NCBI GenBank assembly: GCA_018710885.1
Contig: DVJA01000023.1
Span: 29,023-93,022 of the forward strand
Length of the DNA stretch: 64,000 nt
DNA from: Scatomorpha merdigallinarum
Lineage (GTDB): Bacteria > Bacillota > Clostridia > Oscillospirales > Oscillospiraceae
Direction of reading: 5' to 3'
The notes beneath the pieces are model-generated. The model worked only from the letters and a program-made list of their open reading frames with translations, was not told the origin of the DNA and searched no databases. Shown here in pieces: positions 18,740-28,049 of the stretch. Each line of letters begins with the position of its first letter. Position 1 is the stretch's first letter. The translations under genes were made by a program, and so were the position numbers.

Positions 18740-19873
18740 TTATTTTGCCGCGTGACGCCCGGCCAGGTCGAGGACTATGCCGGCAATACGTCCGGTGGCG
18801 TCGGGAACGCCCAGAGCGCGCATCTTTTCGCTCATAACATCCAACTGTTCAGGGTGGTGCAGGAGCTCGCTCACGAGGCCGAGCAGGCTGTCGGCGGTGA
18901 AATCCGGCTCAAGCAGGAGCTTTGCCGCCCCGGCATCGGCCAGGACGCGGGCGTTTTTCTCCTGATGGTTGTTCGTGACATTGGGGCTGGGGATCAGCAC
19001 GGCCGGCTTGCCCATGGCGGTGAGCTCGGCGAGCGTGCTGGCTCCGGCCCTGCACATCACGAGGTCGGCGGCCGCCATGACGAGAGGCATGTCGTAGATA
19101 TACTCGCGCACATCCATGCCCAGCTTGTCATAGCCCGGCTTCTCACGCTCGAGCGTACTGGTCATCTTCTGATACCAGGCCTTGCCCGTGGAGTGTACGA
19201 CGCCGAAGAAGGGGTTTGCACAGGCCCTGATAATGAAGTCCGTCATGATCTCGTTCATGTGTCCAGCACCCAGGCTGCCCCAGACGCTTGCCACCAACGG
19301 CTTGTCCTCGGGAAGGCCCAGCTCACGGCGCGCCGCGAGCTTGTCCGCGTGCATGAACTCGCCGCGCACAGGAGTGCCGGTCACCACTACCCGCTCAGGG
19401 TGCTTGTAATTTGCGCGGCTCTCCTCAAAGCCGACCATGACCGTGTCAACGACTCCTTCAAGCATCTTGGTGGTCAGGCCCGGCACGGCGTTAGACTCGT
19501 GTACGGCGGTAGGCACGCCCATTGCGTGCGCCGCCTTCAGCACGGGATAGCACACATAGCCGCCGGTACCAACGGCCGCGTCAGGCTGGAACTCGCGTAT
19601 AATCTGCTTGGCCTGGCCGGTAGAGGTGACGACGTTCTTGAGCGTGTTCAGGTTGTGCTTTATGTCCTCGGCCGAAAAGCCGCGGTGTATGTTCGTGATA
19701 CGTACGGTGCGTATCTCATAGCCCGCGCGCGGCACGAGGTCTGTCTCCATGCGCCCTTCTGCCCCGACGAACAGGAATTCGCTGTCGGGCATGGCCTCTT
19801 TTATGGCTCCGGCCACTGCCAGAGCGGGGTTTATATGTCCCGCGGTACCGCCGCAGGTGAAGAGGAATTTCAT
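18740..19873 (-). CDS. murG: UDP-GlcNAc:undecaprenyl-PP-MurNAc-pentapeptide GlcNAc transferase MurG
   Basis: Adds GlcNAc to lipid I to give lipid II at the inner face of the membrane. ATG 19873 follows GGAGGTAAGC and gives 377 residues starting MKFLFTCGGTAGHINPALAV, which contains the first glycine-rich loop of GT28 enzymes. Further marks are GVPTAVHESNAVPGL, SVWGSLGAGHMNE, and MCRAGASTLAELTAMGKPAVLIPSPN for UDP-GlcNAc binding. It follows ftsW by 77 bases. Confidence 0.96.
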   Translation of the reverse strand: MKFLFTCGGTAGHINPALAVAGAIKEAMPDSEFLFVGAEGRMETDLVPRAGYEIRTVRITNIHRGFSAEDIKHNLNTLKNVVTSTGQAKQIIREFQPDAAVGTGGYVCYPVLKAAHAMGVPTAVHESNAVPGLTTKMLEGVVDTVMVGFEESRANYKHPERVVVTGTPVRGEFMHADKLAARRELGLPEDKPLVASVWGSLGAGHMNEIMTDFIIRACANPFFGVVHSTGKAWYQKMTSTLEREKPGYDKLGMDVREYIYDMPLVMAAADLVMCRAGASTLAELTAMGKPAVLIPSPNVTNNHQEKNARVLADAGAAKLLLEPDFTADSLLGLVSELLHHPEQLDVMSEKMRALGVPDATGRIAGIVLDLAGRHAAK

Positions 19874-19950
19874 AAGCTTACCTCCAGTGTGCGCATGGCG
19901 CGCATGATTAATGTGTGCAGCCCGGCAGGGCGCGTCCCCTGCCGGGTATT

Positions 19951-21111
19951 TCACGACCTCCAGGCCGGTATGTCCCTGGATGCGCTGAGAACTATGCCCA
20001 TCTCCGCGAGCTGTATCATCAGCGCCGTGCCGCCGTAAGAGAAGAACGGCAGCGATATGCCCGTGCAGGGCACGAGGTTCGTCACGACCGCGACGTTCAG
20101 TATCACCTGTATGGCGAGCAGAGTCGTGATCCCCGCCGTCACCAGGAAGCTGTAGCGGTCGCGCATGTGCATGGCGAGTATGTATCCGCGCACAATGAGC
20201 GCGGCAAAGAGCAGCAGTATGGCCACCGCTCCGGCGAAGCCCAGTTCTTCACACACAACGGCGAAGATAAAGTCGTTGTGTTCCTCGGGCAGGTACATGT
20301 AGGTCTGCCTGCCCTGGCCCAGTCCGAGCCCGAAGAGCCCGCCGGAACCGATTGAATAGAGCGACTGGACTATCTGGTATCCATCCCCGCTCGTGTTGGC
20401 AAACGGGTCAAGCCAAGTGGATATGCGTCCCGAGGCGTATGGGAAGAAGGTGATAATTACCGCGAGGCCCGCGAGAGCCGTCACGCCCACGCCGATGAAC
20501 CAGCGCAGCTTCACCCCGCCCAGGAACAGCATGACGCCGCCGATGGCGATTATGATGATGGCCGCGGAGAAGTGCGGTTCGAGCACCAACAATCCCACTA
20601 TCAGGCCTAGCACAAGTGCAAATGGCAGTATGCCGTAGCGGAAAGTCGCCATGTCCGACTTGTACTTACAGATGAGCGCCGCGAAGTAGAGTATCACGGC
20701 CAGCTTTGCTATCTCGGAGGGCTGGAAAGTTGTAAACCCGAGGTCTATCCAGCGCCTGGCGTCGCCCTGGGCAGCCCCGATGAAGGGCACCACGGCGAGC
20801 AGCACGAGGCTCACCGCGAGCAGCGGGAAGCTCATGCGCCTATAAAAGCTCATAGGTATACGGCTCATGACGAACATGGCCGCCGTACCGGCTATGGCGA
20901 AGCCCAGCTGGCGCAGGAAATAGTACGCCGCGTTGTGCCCCGTAGACGCGCTGTAATACGCGCGGGCATAGCTGGCCGAGAGTACCATGACGACTCCGAT
21001 TGTAAGCAGTAGCAGCGTCAGCGCCGCAAAGGGCAGGTCTATGCTGCCCTGCGCTGCGCGCTTTCTCTCTAGTGAGGGTTCCGGCGCGAGGCGCGCACCT
21101 GCGTAGTTCAT
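19951..21111 (-). CDS. ftsW: SEDS peptidoglycan polymerase FtsW
   Basis: A polytopic glycosyltransferase of the SEDS family, working with the dcw PBP at the septum. ATG 21111 lies six bases after GGGAGG, giving 386 residues and about ten membrane helices. Marks are DARRWIDLGFTTFQPSEIAKLAVI, VLLEPHFSAAII-type sequence (LLVLEPHFSAAI), and the C-terminal TGISLPFFSYGGTALM. It directly follows mraY with no murD in between. Confidence 0.94.
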   Translation of the reverse strand: MNYAGARLAPEPSLERKRAAQGSIDLPFAALTLLLLTIGVVMVLSASYARAYYSASTGHNAAYYFLRQLGFAIAGTAAMFVMSRIPMSFYRRMSFPLLAVSLVLLAVVPFIGAAQGDARRWIDLGFTTFQPSEIAKLAVILYFAALICKYKSDMATFRYGILPFALVLGLIVGLLVLEPHFSAAIIIIAIGGVMLFLGGVKLRWFIGVGVTALAGLAVIITFFPYASGRISTWLDPFANTSGDGYQIVQSLYSIGSGGLFGLGLGQGRQTYMYLPEEHNDFIFAVVCEELGFAGAVAILLLFAALIVRGYILAMHMRDRYSFLVTAGITTLLAIQVILNVAVVTNLVPCTGISLPFFSYGGTALMIQLAEMGIVLSASRDIPAWRS

Positions 21112-21155
21112 GAGAAACCTCCCAGAGATCACATATCAAGTTTTGCCGTTCAGGC

Positions 21156-22169
21156 TCAGAAACTGTAGCGTCCGTAGATGCCGATGAAGGAAACTATGGC
21201 GCAGACGAGGGACACTGAGAAGTAGAGCACGAAGAGCTGCTTTTCCGTCCACTTGTGTCCCGTCCAGCCGCCGAGCTCAAGGTGGTGGTGGAAGGGCGCC
21301 ATTCGGAAGATGCGTTTGCCGTGGCTGAGCTTGTAGTATCCGACCTGGAGTATATCAGAGAGAGTCTCGATGATGTACAGCAGGCCCAGAACTATCAGGA
21401 TGAGCGGCATGTCATAGGCAAAAGCCATGGCCGCCACGGCACCGCCCAAAAACAGCGAGCCGGTGTCGCCCATAAACACTTTAGCGGGGTTGAAGTTGTA
21501 GACCAGGAAGCCCAGGAGTCCACCGGCCAGGCCGCTCGCAAAGATGCCCAGAGAGAGGAACTGTTCGCCCCAGACATAGGTCACGACCGCAAAGAATATG
21601 CAGACCGGTATGCTCGTGCCGGCCGCGAGGCCGTCCACGCCGTCAGTGAGGTTCACGGAGTTCACCGTGCCGACGATGACAAAGGCCGCGAAGATGAAGT
21701 AAAGCCACTCCGGTATGGGGACGATACTGTTCCAGAACGGGATGTACAGGTTCGTGGTTACGTAGCCGAACTGGCGCATGAGCAGTATGAAGGCGAGCGC
21801 CGCGGCGAGTTGCAACAGGAACTTGGCCTTGGCCGAGAGGCCGAGGTTCTGCTTCTTCTTGAGCTTTTCGTAGTCGTCCAGGAAGCCTATGGCGCCGAAG
21901 ATGAGGGCGAAGAGAAGGCAGAAGATGTGCCCATACTCACCCTTCATCATCGGCTCAAAGCCCACGGTGAGGCACACGACCGCGACCGCGGCTATGAACA
22001 TGAGCCCGCCCATGGTCGGAGTGCCGGACTTGTTCATGTGCCAGGTGGGTCCGTCCTCCCTTATAGCCTGCCCCGCCTTGACCTTTCTGAGCCACGGCAC
22101 GAGGAATTTACCCACGCCGGAAGCTACAAAAAAGGCTATGGCAAAGGCGAGTATCAGTCGAATGGTCAT
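21156..22169 (-). CDS. mraY: Phospho-N-acetylmuramoyl-pentapeptide transferase MraY
   Basis: Transfers phospho-MurNAc-pentapeptide to undecaprenyl phosphate to make lipid I. The 337-residue, ten-helix protein shows GTPTMGGLMF, FLDDYEKLKKKQNLGLSAKAK, NSVNLTDGVDGLAAG, FNPAKVFMGDTGSLFLGG and the MAPFHHHLELGGW loop. Its start overlaps the murE stop by four bases, so murF is not between them. Confidence 0.97.
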   Translation of the reverse strand: MTIRLILAFAIAFFVASGVGKFLVPWLRKVKAGQAIREDGPTWHMNKSGTPTMGGLMFIAAVAVVCLTVGFEPMMKGEYGHIFCLLFALIFGAIGFLDDYEKLKKKQNLGLSAKAKFLLQLAAALAFILLMRQFGYVTTNLYIPFWNSIVPIPEWLYFIFAAFVIVGTVNSVNLTDGVDGLAAGTSIPVCIFFAVVTYVWGEQFLSLGIFASGLAGGLLGFLVYNFNPAKVFMGDTGSLFLGGAVAAMAFAYDMPLILIVLGLLYIIETLSDILQVGYYKLSHGKRIFRMAPFHHHLELGGWTGHKWTEKQLFVLYFSVSLVCAIVSFIGIYGRYSF

Positions 22170-23620
22170 CTGTCTTTCTTCCTTTTCTTGAGTATATCCG
22201 CGACTATCTCGCGCTCATCCATGTGGTGTTTTTCATGTCCGACTATCTGATAGTCCTCGTGTCCCTTTCCCGCAAGGACTATTACGTCGCCGGGCTCATG
22301 GTGGGTTATGGCCCACTCTATGGCCTCTGGCCTGCTGGTTATGACTTCTCTCGGGGTGCTTGTGCCTTCCATGCCGGCGACTATGTCCGCGATTATGGCC
22401 TCGGGGTCCTCCGTGCGCGGGTTATCCGAAGTCACAACCACGAAGTCCGCGTTGTCCGCAGCTATGCGTCCCATGATGGGGCGCTTGGTCCGGTCACGGT
22501 CGCCGCCGCAGCCGAAGAGAGCTACAAGCCTGCCGCTTGTCACGCGGCGCATGGATTTCAAAACGTTCTCCAGCGCGTCCGGGGTGTGGGCGTAGTCGAT
22601 GAGGATGGTGTAGTCGCCGTCGGTCGGCACTACCTCCACCCTGCCCTTCACGCCCTTGGCGCTGGCCAGGGAGTCGGCGCACTCGTGCAGGTCTATGCCC
22701 AGCTCGAGGCCGCAGCCTATGACTCCGAGGGCATTGTAAACCGAAAAGAGGCCCGGTATACCGAGCTTGACGCTCTCGCTCTCGCCCCTATACGCGGCTG
22801 TGAAGGCCACGCCGGAGCTCGTGAGCGCTATACCCTGCGCCGTGAGGTCCGCGCCCTCGCGTTCGGAGAAGGTCAGCGCCCTGCAGGGGCAGTGCTCGAG
22901 CATAAAGCCGCTCCACTCGTCGTCGAGGTTGATGACCGCCGCGTCGCACATGCCGAAGAGCAGGCTCTTGGCACGCGCGTACTCGGCCATGGTCTTGTGG
23001 AAGTCCAGGTGGTCCTGCGTGAGGTTCGTGAATATGCCCACGGCAAAGTGCAGCCCGGCCACGCGGTGGAGCACCAGAGAGTGGCTGGACACCTCCATAA
23101 TCACGTGCGTACACCCGGCGTCAGCCATCTCGCGCAGGAGCTTTTGCAGCTCATAGCTCTCGGGCGTGGTGCGCTCGGTCGGCAGGAACTCGGAGCCTAT
23201 CATGTTGCCGTTGGTGCCGATGAGGCCCACGGTTGCGCCCAACTTTTGCTCGAGGAGGTGCTTGACGAGGTAGGTTGTCGTCGTCTTGCCGTTCGTGCCG
23301 GTGACGCCGAGCATCACCATCTCGCCGCCCGGGTCACCGAAGAAATTCTTCGACGCTATGGCCAGCGCAAGCCGGCTGTCACGGACTATGACATACGGCA
23401 TGTCAACGGCCGGCTTCTCCTCGCAGATAACGCACGCCGCGCCCTTCTCAGCGGCCTGCGGTATGTACCTGTGCCCGTCTGACTCAAAGCCGCGTATGGC
23501 CACAAAGGCCGATCCGGCGCTAACCTTGCGCGAGTCATAGGCTATGTCGGCTATCTCAAGCTCCCCGGGTGCGTGGGATTCCAATATTTCCACGTCCCGG
23601 AGCAAATCACAAAGCTTCAC
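22166..23620 (-). CDS. murE: UDP-MurNAc-tripeptide synthetase MurE (meso-diaminopimelate type)
   Basis: Adds the third stem-peptide residue to UDP-MurNAc-L-Ala-D-Glu in the cytoplasm. Starts at GTG 23620 behind GGGAGGTG; 484 residues. Seen: the ATP loop GVTGTNGKTTTTYLVKHL (about 108-125), the carbamoylated-Lys region GLFSVYNALG, IDYAHTPDALENVL, and the motif TSDNPRTEDP. The DNPR form of this motif marks enzymes that add meso-diaminopimelate rather than Lys, so the wall is predicted to be mDAP type. Confidence 0.96.
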   Translation of the reverse strand: MKLCDLLRDVEILESHAPGELEIADIAYDSRKVSAGSAFVAIRGFESDGHRYIPQAAEKGAACVICEEKPAVDMPYVIVRDSRLALAIASKNFFGDPGGEMVMLGVTGTNGKTTTTYLVKHLLEQKLGATVGLIGTNGNMIGSEFLPTERTTPESYELQKLLREMADAGCTHVIMEVSSHSLVLHRVAGLHFAVGIFTNLTQDHLDFHKTMAEYARAKSLLFGMCDAAVINLDDEWSGFMLEHCPCRALTFSEREGADLTAQGIALTSSGVAFTAAYRGESESVKLGIPGLFSVYNALGVIGCGLELGIDLHECADSLASAKGVKGRVEVVPTDGDYTILIDYAHTPDALENVLKSMRRVTSGRLVALFGCGGDRDRTKRPIMGRIAADNADFVVVTSDNPRTEDPEAIIADIVAGMEGTSTPREVITSRPEAIEWAITHHEPGDVIVLAGKGHEDYQIVGHEKHHMDEREIVADILKKRKKDR

Positions 23621-23641
23621 GGGGACACCTCCCAGTATCGT

Positions 23642-25966
23642 CTAGTATATTCCCAAAAGGTCTTCGTCGTTGTCGTACAGCGTGACAGTCACCACAGTGC
23701 CGGCCGGAGCGGCCGTCCCGGCGTTCACGCTCTGCCCGGACACGAGCTGGCCCGAGGCGTCGGTAACCGAGCTGTCCGAGCTCACAAACATGCCCAACTG
23801 CGAGAGCGCCTGCCTGGCCTCGGCGTAGGTCATGCCCGTCAGGTTGGGCACGCTGCCGCCGCCGGAGGGGGATGCGTCTGCATAGAGCAGCACCTCACTG
23901 CCGGAGGCTATAACGCTGTTGGCCGCCGGGAGCTGGCTTGTCACCGTATTGCCGGAGCCGACTACCCTCCAGCTCAGGGAACTGTCTGAGAGCTTGGCGC
24001 GCGCTTCGTCGAGGCTCAGCCCGGTCACATCCGGCGCTGCCCGGTCCATGGCCATGAGCTCCGTGTCGGAGTACTCCGGCTCTATGCCCATATAGGGCAG
24101 TATGTCCGCGAGCATCTTGCCCACCACCGGAGCGGCCATCTGGCCGCCGGAGACGTAGATCCCGCTCTCGCTGCTCGGATTGTCCAGCAGTACCAGCAAG
24201 GCTATCTGCGGATCGTCTGCCGGGGCGACGCCGAGGAAGGAGACTATGTACTCCTTGGTCCCGGCTATCTCCTGCGTGGTCTTCGTAGATGTGCCGGTCT
24301 TGCCGCCTATCCTGTACCCGGCCACGTAGGCGTTGCGGCCCGTGCCCTCGTTCGGGTCGCCGACGACCTGTTCGAGTATGGCGCGGGCTTTGGCGCTCGT
24401 CTCCTCGCTTATCACCTGACGGACCGGCTCGCTCTCGTGCTCCTGGACTTGCCCGTCCAGGCCGGTCACGCTCTCCACCAGGTAAGGCTGCATGAGATAG
24501 CCACCGTTTACGCAGGCGCTCACCGCCGTTATCAGTTGGATGGGCGTGATATTGAAGGTCTGGCCGAAGCTCGCCGCGGCGAGCTGGCTGAGGTTATCCG
24601 GGTTGGAGAACACATCCTCGCTCCACCAGATGCTGCCGCTCTCACCGCCGAGGTCTATGCCGGTCGTGCCGGTGAGCTGGACCGAGCTGTCCGAGCCGCG
24701 GTCGAAGAAGCCGAAGGCTTCGGCGTAGTCGTAGAACCTCTCGGCGCCCACGCGCAGTCCTATGTTCACGAAGGCCACGTTGCAGGAGTGCTGCACGGCC
24801 TGGGTCAAGGTCTGCGAGCCATGCCCGCCGCTCTTCCAGCAGCGCACGGGCGTGTTGCGGCCCGGCACGCTCACGCTGCCGCCGCAGTAGAAGGTCGAGT
24901 CCAGATCCACAACGCCCTCTTCGAGCGCCATGGCCAGCGTGATTATCTTGAAGGTAGAGCCCGGCTCATAGGTGTCGGAGATGGCTTTGTTGCGCCACTG
25001 CAGCTGCTGCGCCGCGGCTATCATCTCCGAGCGCTCTTCGTCGCTCATGGCCGTGGCATCTATTTCAGCCATAGCCTCGTCGCTTATGGTCTGGTAGTCG
25101 TTGAGGTCAAAATTACCTAAAGACGCCATTGCCAGTATAGCACCCGTGTCAACCTCCATACAGATGGCCGCGGCCCCGTTTTGGATATCGTAGTCCTCAA
25201 CTGCCTGCGCGAGGTGCTTTTCTACATAATACTGTATACCGGAGTCAATAGTCAACTCCACATCTTCACCCGGCACCGCATCGAAGTAATCTTCCCAGCT
25301 TGTATAGAGCATATCGGTGCCCGCAGCAGTAGTTGAGCGCATGATAAACCCGTTTGTGCCGGAGAGGGCTTTGTCGTACTTGGCTTCGATGCCGCCGAGA
25401 CCGGTGTTGTCCGTACCGACAAACCCTATCACGTGCGCGGCGAGGCTGCCGTTGGGGTAATACCGCTTGGTATCGGCCTCCAATTTTATGCCGTTGTAGC
25501 CGCCCGCCTGTTTGAACTGGCGCACGGCCTCGGCCGTGTCGGCCTCAACTTTACGCGCCACTACTTCGTACCACGAGCCGGTGTTCTGGGTCTTTTCATA
25601 GACGCTCTCATAGTCGAGCCCGAGTATTTCCGAGAGCCCGGCAGCAATCGCCCCGGCGTCCTCACCGTAAAGCTCGATCTCAGCCGGGCTCAGATATATG
25701 GTGTCCACCCCTGCGCTCACGGCGAGCACTTCACCCTTGCGGTCGTATATGGTGCCGCGCGGCGCGCTGACCGTGGTCTCACGCACCTGCTGGGCTATGG
25801 CGCGCGCCTCGAGCTCGTCGTGGCGCACTATCTGCAAATAGTAGAGTCTCGCCGCAAGTACCACAAAAGCAGCGGCGCCGCACACCGAGAGCAGAAACAG
25901 TGTGCGGCGAAGCATCATTCTGTTGGGTGCGCCGGAGCGCTCCCTTCCTTTCGGAGACATGGCCAT
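23642..25966 (-). CDS. Class B penicillin-binding protein with two PASTA domains (SpoVD/FtsI-like)
   Basis: The transpeptidase partner of FtsW. It has 774 residues and a single N-terminal membrane anchor (about 18-42), then a dimerisation domain (about 55-215). The transpeptidase domain has Ser-x-x-Lys in EPGSTFKIIT, SxN in HSCNVAFVNIG and KTG in GGKTGTSTK. Two PASTA repeats follow at about 640-700 and 705-770. The PASTA pair resembles sporulation SpoVD and Firmicute division PBPs. As the only class B PBP in the cluster it could serve vegetative division, sporulation or both. It sits 21 bases upstream of murE. Confidence 0.92.
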   Translation of the reverse strand: MAMSPKGRERSGAPNRMMLRRTLFLLSVCGAAAFVVLAARLYYLQIVRHDELEARAIAQQVRETTVSAPRGTIYDRKGEVLAVSAGVDTIYLSPAEIELYGEDAGAIAAGLSEILGLDYESVYEKTQNTGSWYEVVARKVEADTAEAVRQFKQAGGYNGIKLEADTKRYYPNGSLAAHVIGFVGTDNTGLGGIEAKYDKALSGTNGFIMRSTTAAGTDMLYTSWEDYFDAVPGEDVELTIDSGIQYYVEKHLAQAVEDYDIQNGAAAICMEVDTGAILAMASLGNFDLNDYQTISDEAMAEIDATAMSDEERSEMIAAAQQLQWRNKAISDTYEPGSTFKIITLAMALEEGVVDLDSTFYCGGSVSVPGRNTPVRCWKSGGHGSQTLTQAVQHSCNVAFVNIGLRVGAERFYDYAEAFGFFDRGSDSSVQLTGTTGIDLGGESGSIWWSEDVFSNPDNLSQLAAASFGQTFNITPIQLITAVSACVNGGYLMQPYLVESVTGLDGQVQEHESEPVRQVISEETSAKARAILEQVVGDPNEGTGRNAYVAGYRIGGKTGTSTKTTQEIAGTKEYIVSFLGVAPADDPQIALLVLLDNPSSESGIYVSGGQMAAPVVGKMLADILPYMGIEPEYSDTELMAMDRAAPDVTGLSLDEARAKLSDSSLSWRVVGSGNTVTSQLPAANSVIASGSEVLLYADASPSGGGSVPNLTGMTYAEARQALSQLGMFVSSDSSVTDASGQLVSGQSVNAGTAAPAGTVVTVTLYDNDEDLLGIY

Positions 25967-26103
25967 CGCGCCGCCCTCCCGTCACGGAAATTGCAGCCGG
26001 GGCGGCCTTCGCCGCCAGCCGCGCCCGTGCTGTGGTACAATCATACTGCAACGTCGGCGCGAAAATTCCGAAATCCGGGTGGACAGGCCGGCCTTCACCG
26101 GCT

Positions 26104-26424
26104 CTACGGCACCATACCCAACACATTTTTTGCGTAATCCTCTATCTCGGCGAGAGAGAACATGCTCTCATACTCTATGGTCAACCTAGCATTCTCGTCA
26201 GCGAGCTCCGTTATCCGCTGTGCGAGTTCTTCACACTCATTGGCAGCGGCCGTCGCTCTCGAGTGTGCAAGCAGCAGCGCCACGCACAGGGCCGCGCATA
26301 TAAGCAGCGACGCCACAATGAGCAGGGTTCCTGCGGATGAACGTGGGCGTCTGGGCGGGCTCACCTGTCTTGCGTGGGAATACGCCTCCGGGGCGGCGCA
26401 CTGCCTGGCCGTGTCGTATCTCAT
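26104..26424 (-). CDS. ftsL: FtsL-like septum formation initiator
   Basis: ATG 26424 overlaps the rsmH stop by four bases, giving 106 residues. A basic, Pro/Arg-rich cytoplasmic N-terminus precedes one membrane helix (about 34-56, LLIVASLLICAALCVALLL). A short extracellular coiled coil follows, with heptad hydrophobics through CEELAQRITELADENARL, and it ends DYAKNVLGMVP. Sequence conservation of FtsL is low; the call rests on topology, size and its place between rsmH and the PBP. Confidence 0.85.
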   Translation of the reverse strand: MRYDTARQCAAPEAYSHARQVSPPRRPRSSAGTLLIVASLLICAALCVALLLAHSRATAAANECEELAQRITELADENARLTIEYESMFSLAEIEDYAKNVLGMVP

Positions 26425-27350
26425 ACGCGCTCGGCCACACGCAGCTTGGCGCTTCGGGACCGGGGATTGAGCTCCAGCTCCTCCCCGCCGGCCGTAACCG
26501 GCTTGCGCGTCACGCTCTTGAGCGTCTGAACAAAGCCGCAGGTGCACACCGGGGCCTCGCGCGGACATGTGCATCCGTCCTCGCGCGCGTGTATGGCGTT
26601 CTTGACGATTCTGTCCTCAAGGGAGTGGAAACTTATGACGCAGAGCCTCCCGCCCGGCTTGAGCCTGTCGGGGGCCGAGTCCATGAGCGCATGCACGGCG
26701 TTGAGTTCATCGTTCACCGCGATGCGTATGGCTTGAAAGCTGCGCTTGGCCGGGTGCTGCTTTTCGCGCAGGGCCGAGGCCGGCATGGCGCTCTTTATGA
26801 CTTCCACCAGCTCCAGCGTGGTCTCTATTTCCTTCTCGGCGCGTCGCTCGGCTATTTTGGCGGCTATGCGCTTTGCGTGCCTCTCTTCGCCGTAGTCGCG
26901 CAATATGCGCTCTATCTTCTCCTCGGGCCAACGGTTCACTATGAACCAGGCGTCTATGTTGTCGCTCGTGTCCATGCGCATATCCAGCGGGGCGTCGGTC
27001 ATATAGGAGAAGCCGCGGTCTGCCTCGTCTAGTTGCGGCGAGCTCACGCCCAAGTCAAAGAGCATGCCGTCCACGGCCTGTATGCCCTGCTCGTCGAGTA
27101 TGGCGTCCAGATCGCGGAAGTTGCCATGCACTATGGTCAGCTTGTCCGAATAGGGCGCAAGACGCTCACCCGCGCGCTTTATCGCCTCGGCGTCGCGGTC
27201 TATTGATATCAGCCGGCCGGTTGTAAGGCGCTGCAATATGGCCTCGGAGTGACCTCCCATGCCGAGCGTGCCATCGACATATACGCCGTCGGGCTTGATG
27301 TTCAAATACTTTATGCACTCGTCAAGGAGCACCGGAATGTGGCCGTTCAT
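26421..27350 (-). CDS. rsmH: 16S rRNA (cytosine(1402)-N(4))-methyltransferase RsmH
   Basis: Methylates N4 of C1402 in 16S rRNA using SAM. The 309-residue protein has the SAM loop YVDGTLGMGGHSEAIL (about 21-36), MLFDLGVSSPQLDEADRGFS, PAKRSFQAIRIAVNDELNA, and VISFHSLEDRIVKN. Also called mraW. The stop of mraZ and its start share one base. Confidence 0.97.
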   Translation of the reverse strand: MNGHIPVLLDECIKYLNIKPDGVYVDGTLGMGGHSEAILQRLTTGRLISIDRDAEAIKRAGERLAPYSDKLTIVHGNFRDLDAILDEQGIQAVDGMLFDLGVSSPQLDEADRGFSYMTDAPLDMRMDTSDNIDAWFIVNRWPEEKIERILRDYGEERHAKRIAAKIAERRAEKEIETTLELVEVIKSAMPASALREKQHPAKRSFQAIRIAVNDELNAVHALMDSAPDRLKPGGRLCVISFHSLEDRIVKNAIHAREDGCTCPREAPVCTCGFVQTLKSVTRKPVTAGGEELELNPRSRSAKLRVAERV

Positions 27351-27766
27351 CAGAAATTAAGCTCCTTCATAATGGACGCGATGTATTCTGGCGTCGTCTC
27401 TCCGTCGTGTACCGGCCTCCACGTATCGCTGTCCCACAGCTCCGCGTGGTCGTCACAGCCGACGACGGTCACGTTCTTGGTAAGTCCGGCGAAATCGCGC
27501 AGGGCCTGGGGCAAAAGCGCCCTGCCCTGTGCATCCAGGTCGCACTTGGCAGCACAGGCGAAAAAAGGCCGCATCTTCTTGCGGTCAACATATGGCATGG
27601 AGCGCACCTTATCCACAAAGGCCTGCCAGCTCTCGGCACTGTAGGCCCAAAGGCATCGCTCGTCCGACACCGTGAGGTAAAACGTCTCCCCTAACTCATC
27701 GCGGAGCCTCGCGGGTATAAAAAGACGGCCCTTGGAGTCCAGTGAATGCTGATATTCGCCTGTCAA
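27350..27766 (-). CDS. mraZ: Transcriptional regulator MraZ
   Basis: A dcw regulator of 138 residues with two AbrB/SpoVT-like halves: GEYQHSLDSKGRLFIPARLRDEL at the N-terminus and KCDLDAQGRALLPQALRDF from about residue 72. The start is TTG 27766 behind GGGGGCGG. MraZ binds repeats in the promoter of its own operon, and matching repeats are present just upstream. First gene of the dcw cluster. Confidence 0.95.
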   Translation of the reverse strand: MTGEYQHSLDSKGRLFIPARLRDELGETFYLTVSDERCLWAYSAESWQAFVDKVRSMPYVDRKKMRPFFACAAKCDLDAQGRALLPQALRDFAGLTKNVTVVGCDDHAELWDSDTWRPVHDGETTPEYIASIMKELNF

Positions 27767-27835
27767 CCGTGCCGCCCCCTTTTACATAATTTGCAAAGAG
27801 GCGCATCCGTTCGCTCCACTTAGAGGGAGTATTCA

Positions 27836-27862
27836 ACACTTTCCACCACTTTGCCCCACCGA
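27836..27862 (-). promoter_or_regulatory. MraZ operator: three ten-base-spaced repeats
   Basis: On the minus strand two exact matches to the MraZ box AAAGTG(T/G) are seen, AAAGTGT (27842-27836) and AAAGTGG (27852-27846). They are separated by three bases, with a weaker third unit TCGGTGG at the next ten-base step (27862-27856). They lie just downstream of the -10, where bound MraZ would block transcription. Confidence 0.75.
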
Positions 27863-27871
27863 GGTGCTTCT

Positions 27872-27900
27872 ATTATATTTATAGTCCGGTGAAATTGCAA
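27872..27900 (-). promoter_or_regulatory. Promoter of mraZ/dcw cluster
   Basis: Minus strand: -35 TTGCAA (27900-27895), 17-base spacer, perfect -10 TATAAT (27877-27872). The leader is about 100 bases long and includes the MraZ boxes. Confidence 0.75.
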
Positions 27901-27975
27901 GCTGTTTTTTCTTTAAATTTGCGCGCAATTTCGAGCAAATGTCTACGGCCGGCAAACAAAGTGACTTTTAGGCAC

Positions 27976-28008
27976 AAAATAAGGCGCCCACCGCGGACGG
28001 TGGACGCC
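27976..28008 (-). terminator. Terminator after the coaD operon
   Basis: Stem GGCGTCCACC/GGTGGGCGCC (one mismatch, six-base loop) followed by TTATTTTG on the minus strand. Confidence 0.75.
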
Positions 28009-28049
28009 ATTATGTCAAGATGTAGAGGTTAAAAAAAGACAGAGGGAAT

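Noticed and set aside
19918..19945. GC-rich hairpin between ftsW and murG as a terminator
   Set aside because: The stem is good (CCCGGCAGGG/CCCTGCCGGG type), but there is no U-tract and the cluster continues; more likely an mRNA stability or processing element.
22223..23482. A long open frame on the plus strand opposite murE (and similar ones opposite ftsZ, murG, larC and pgcA)
   Set aside because: High G+C with few stop codons makes long antisense frames; these lack ribosome sites, domain patterns and codon bias, while the minus-strand genes are unambiguous.
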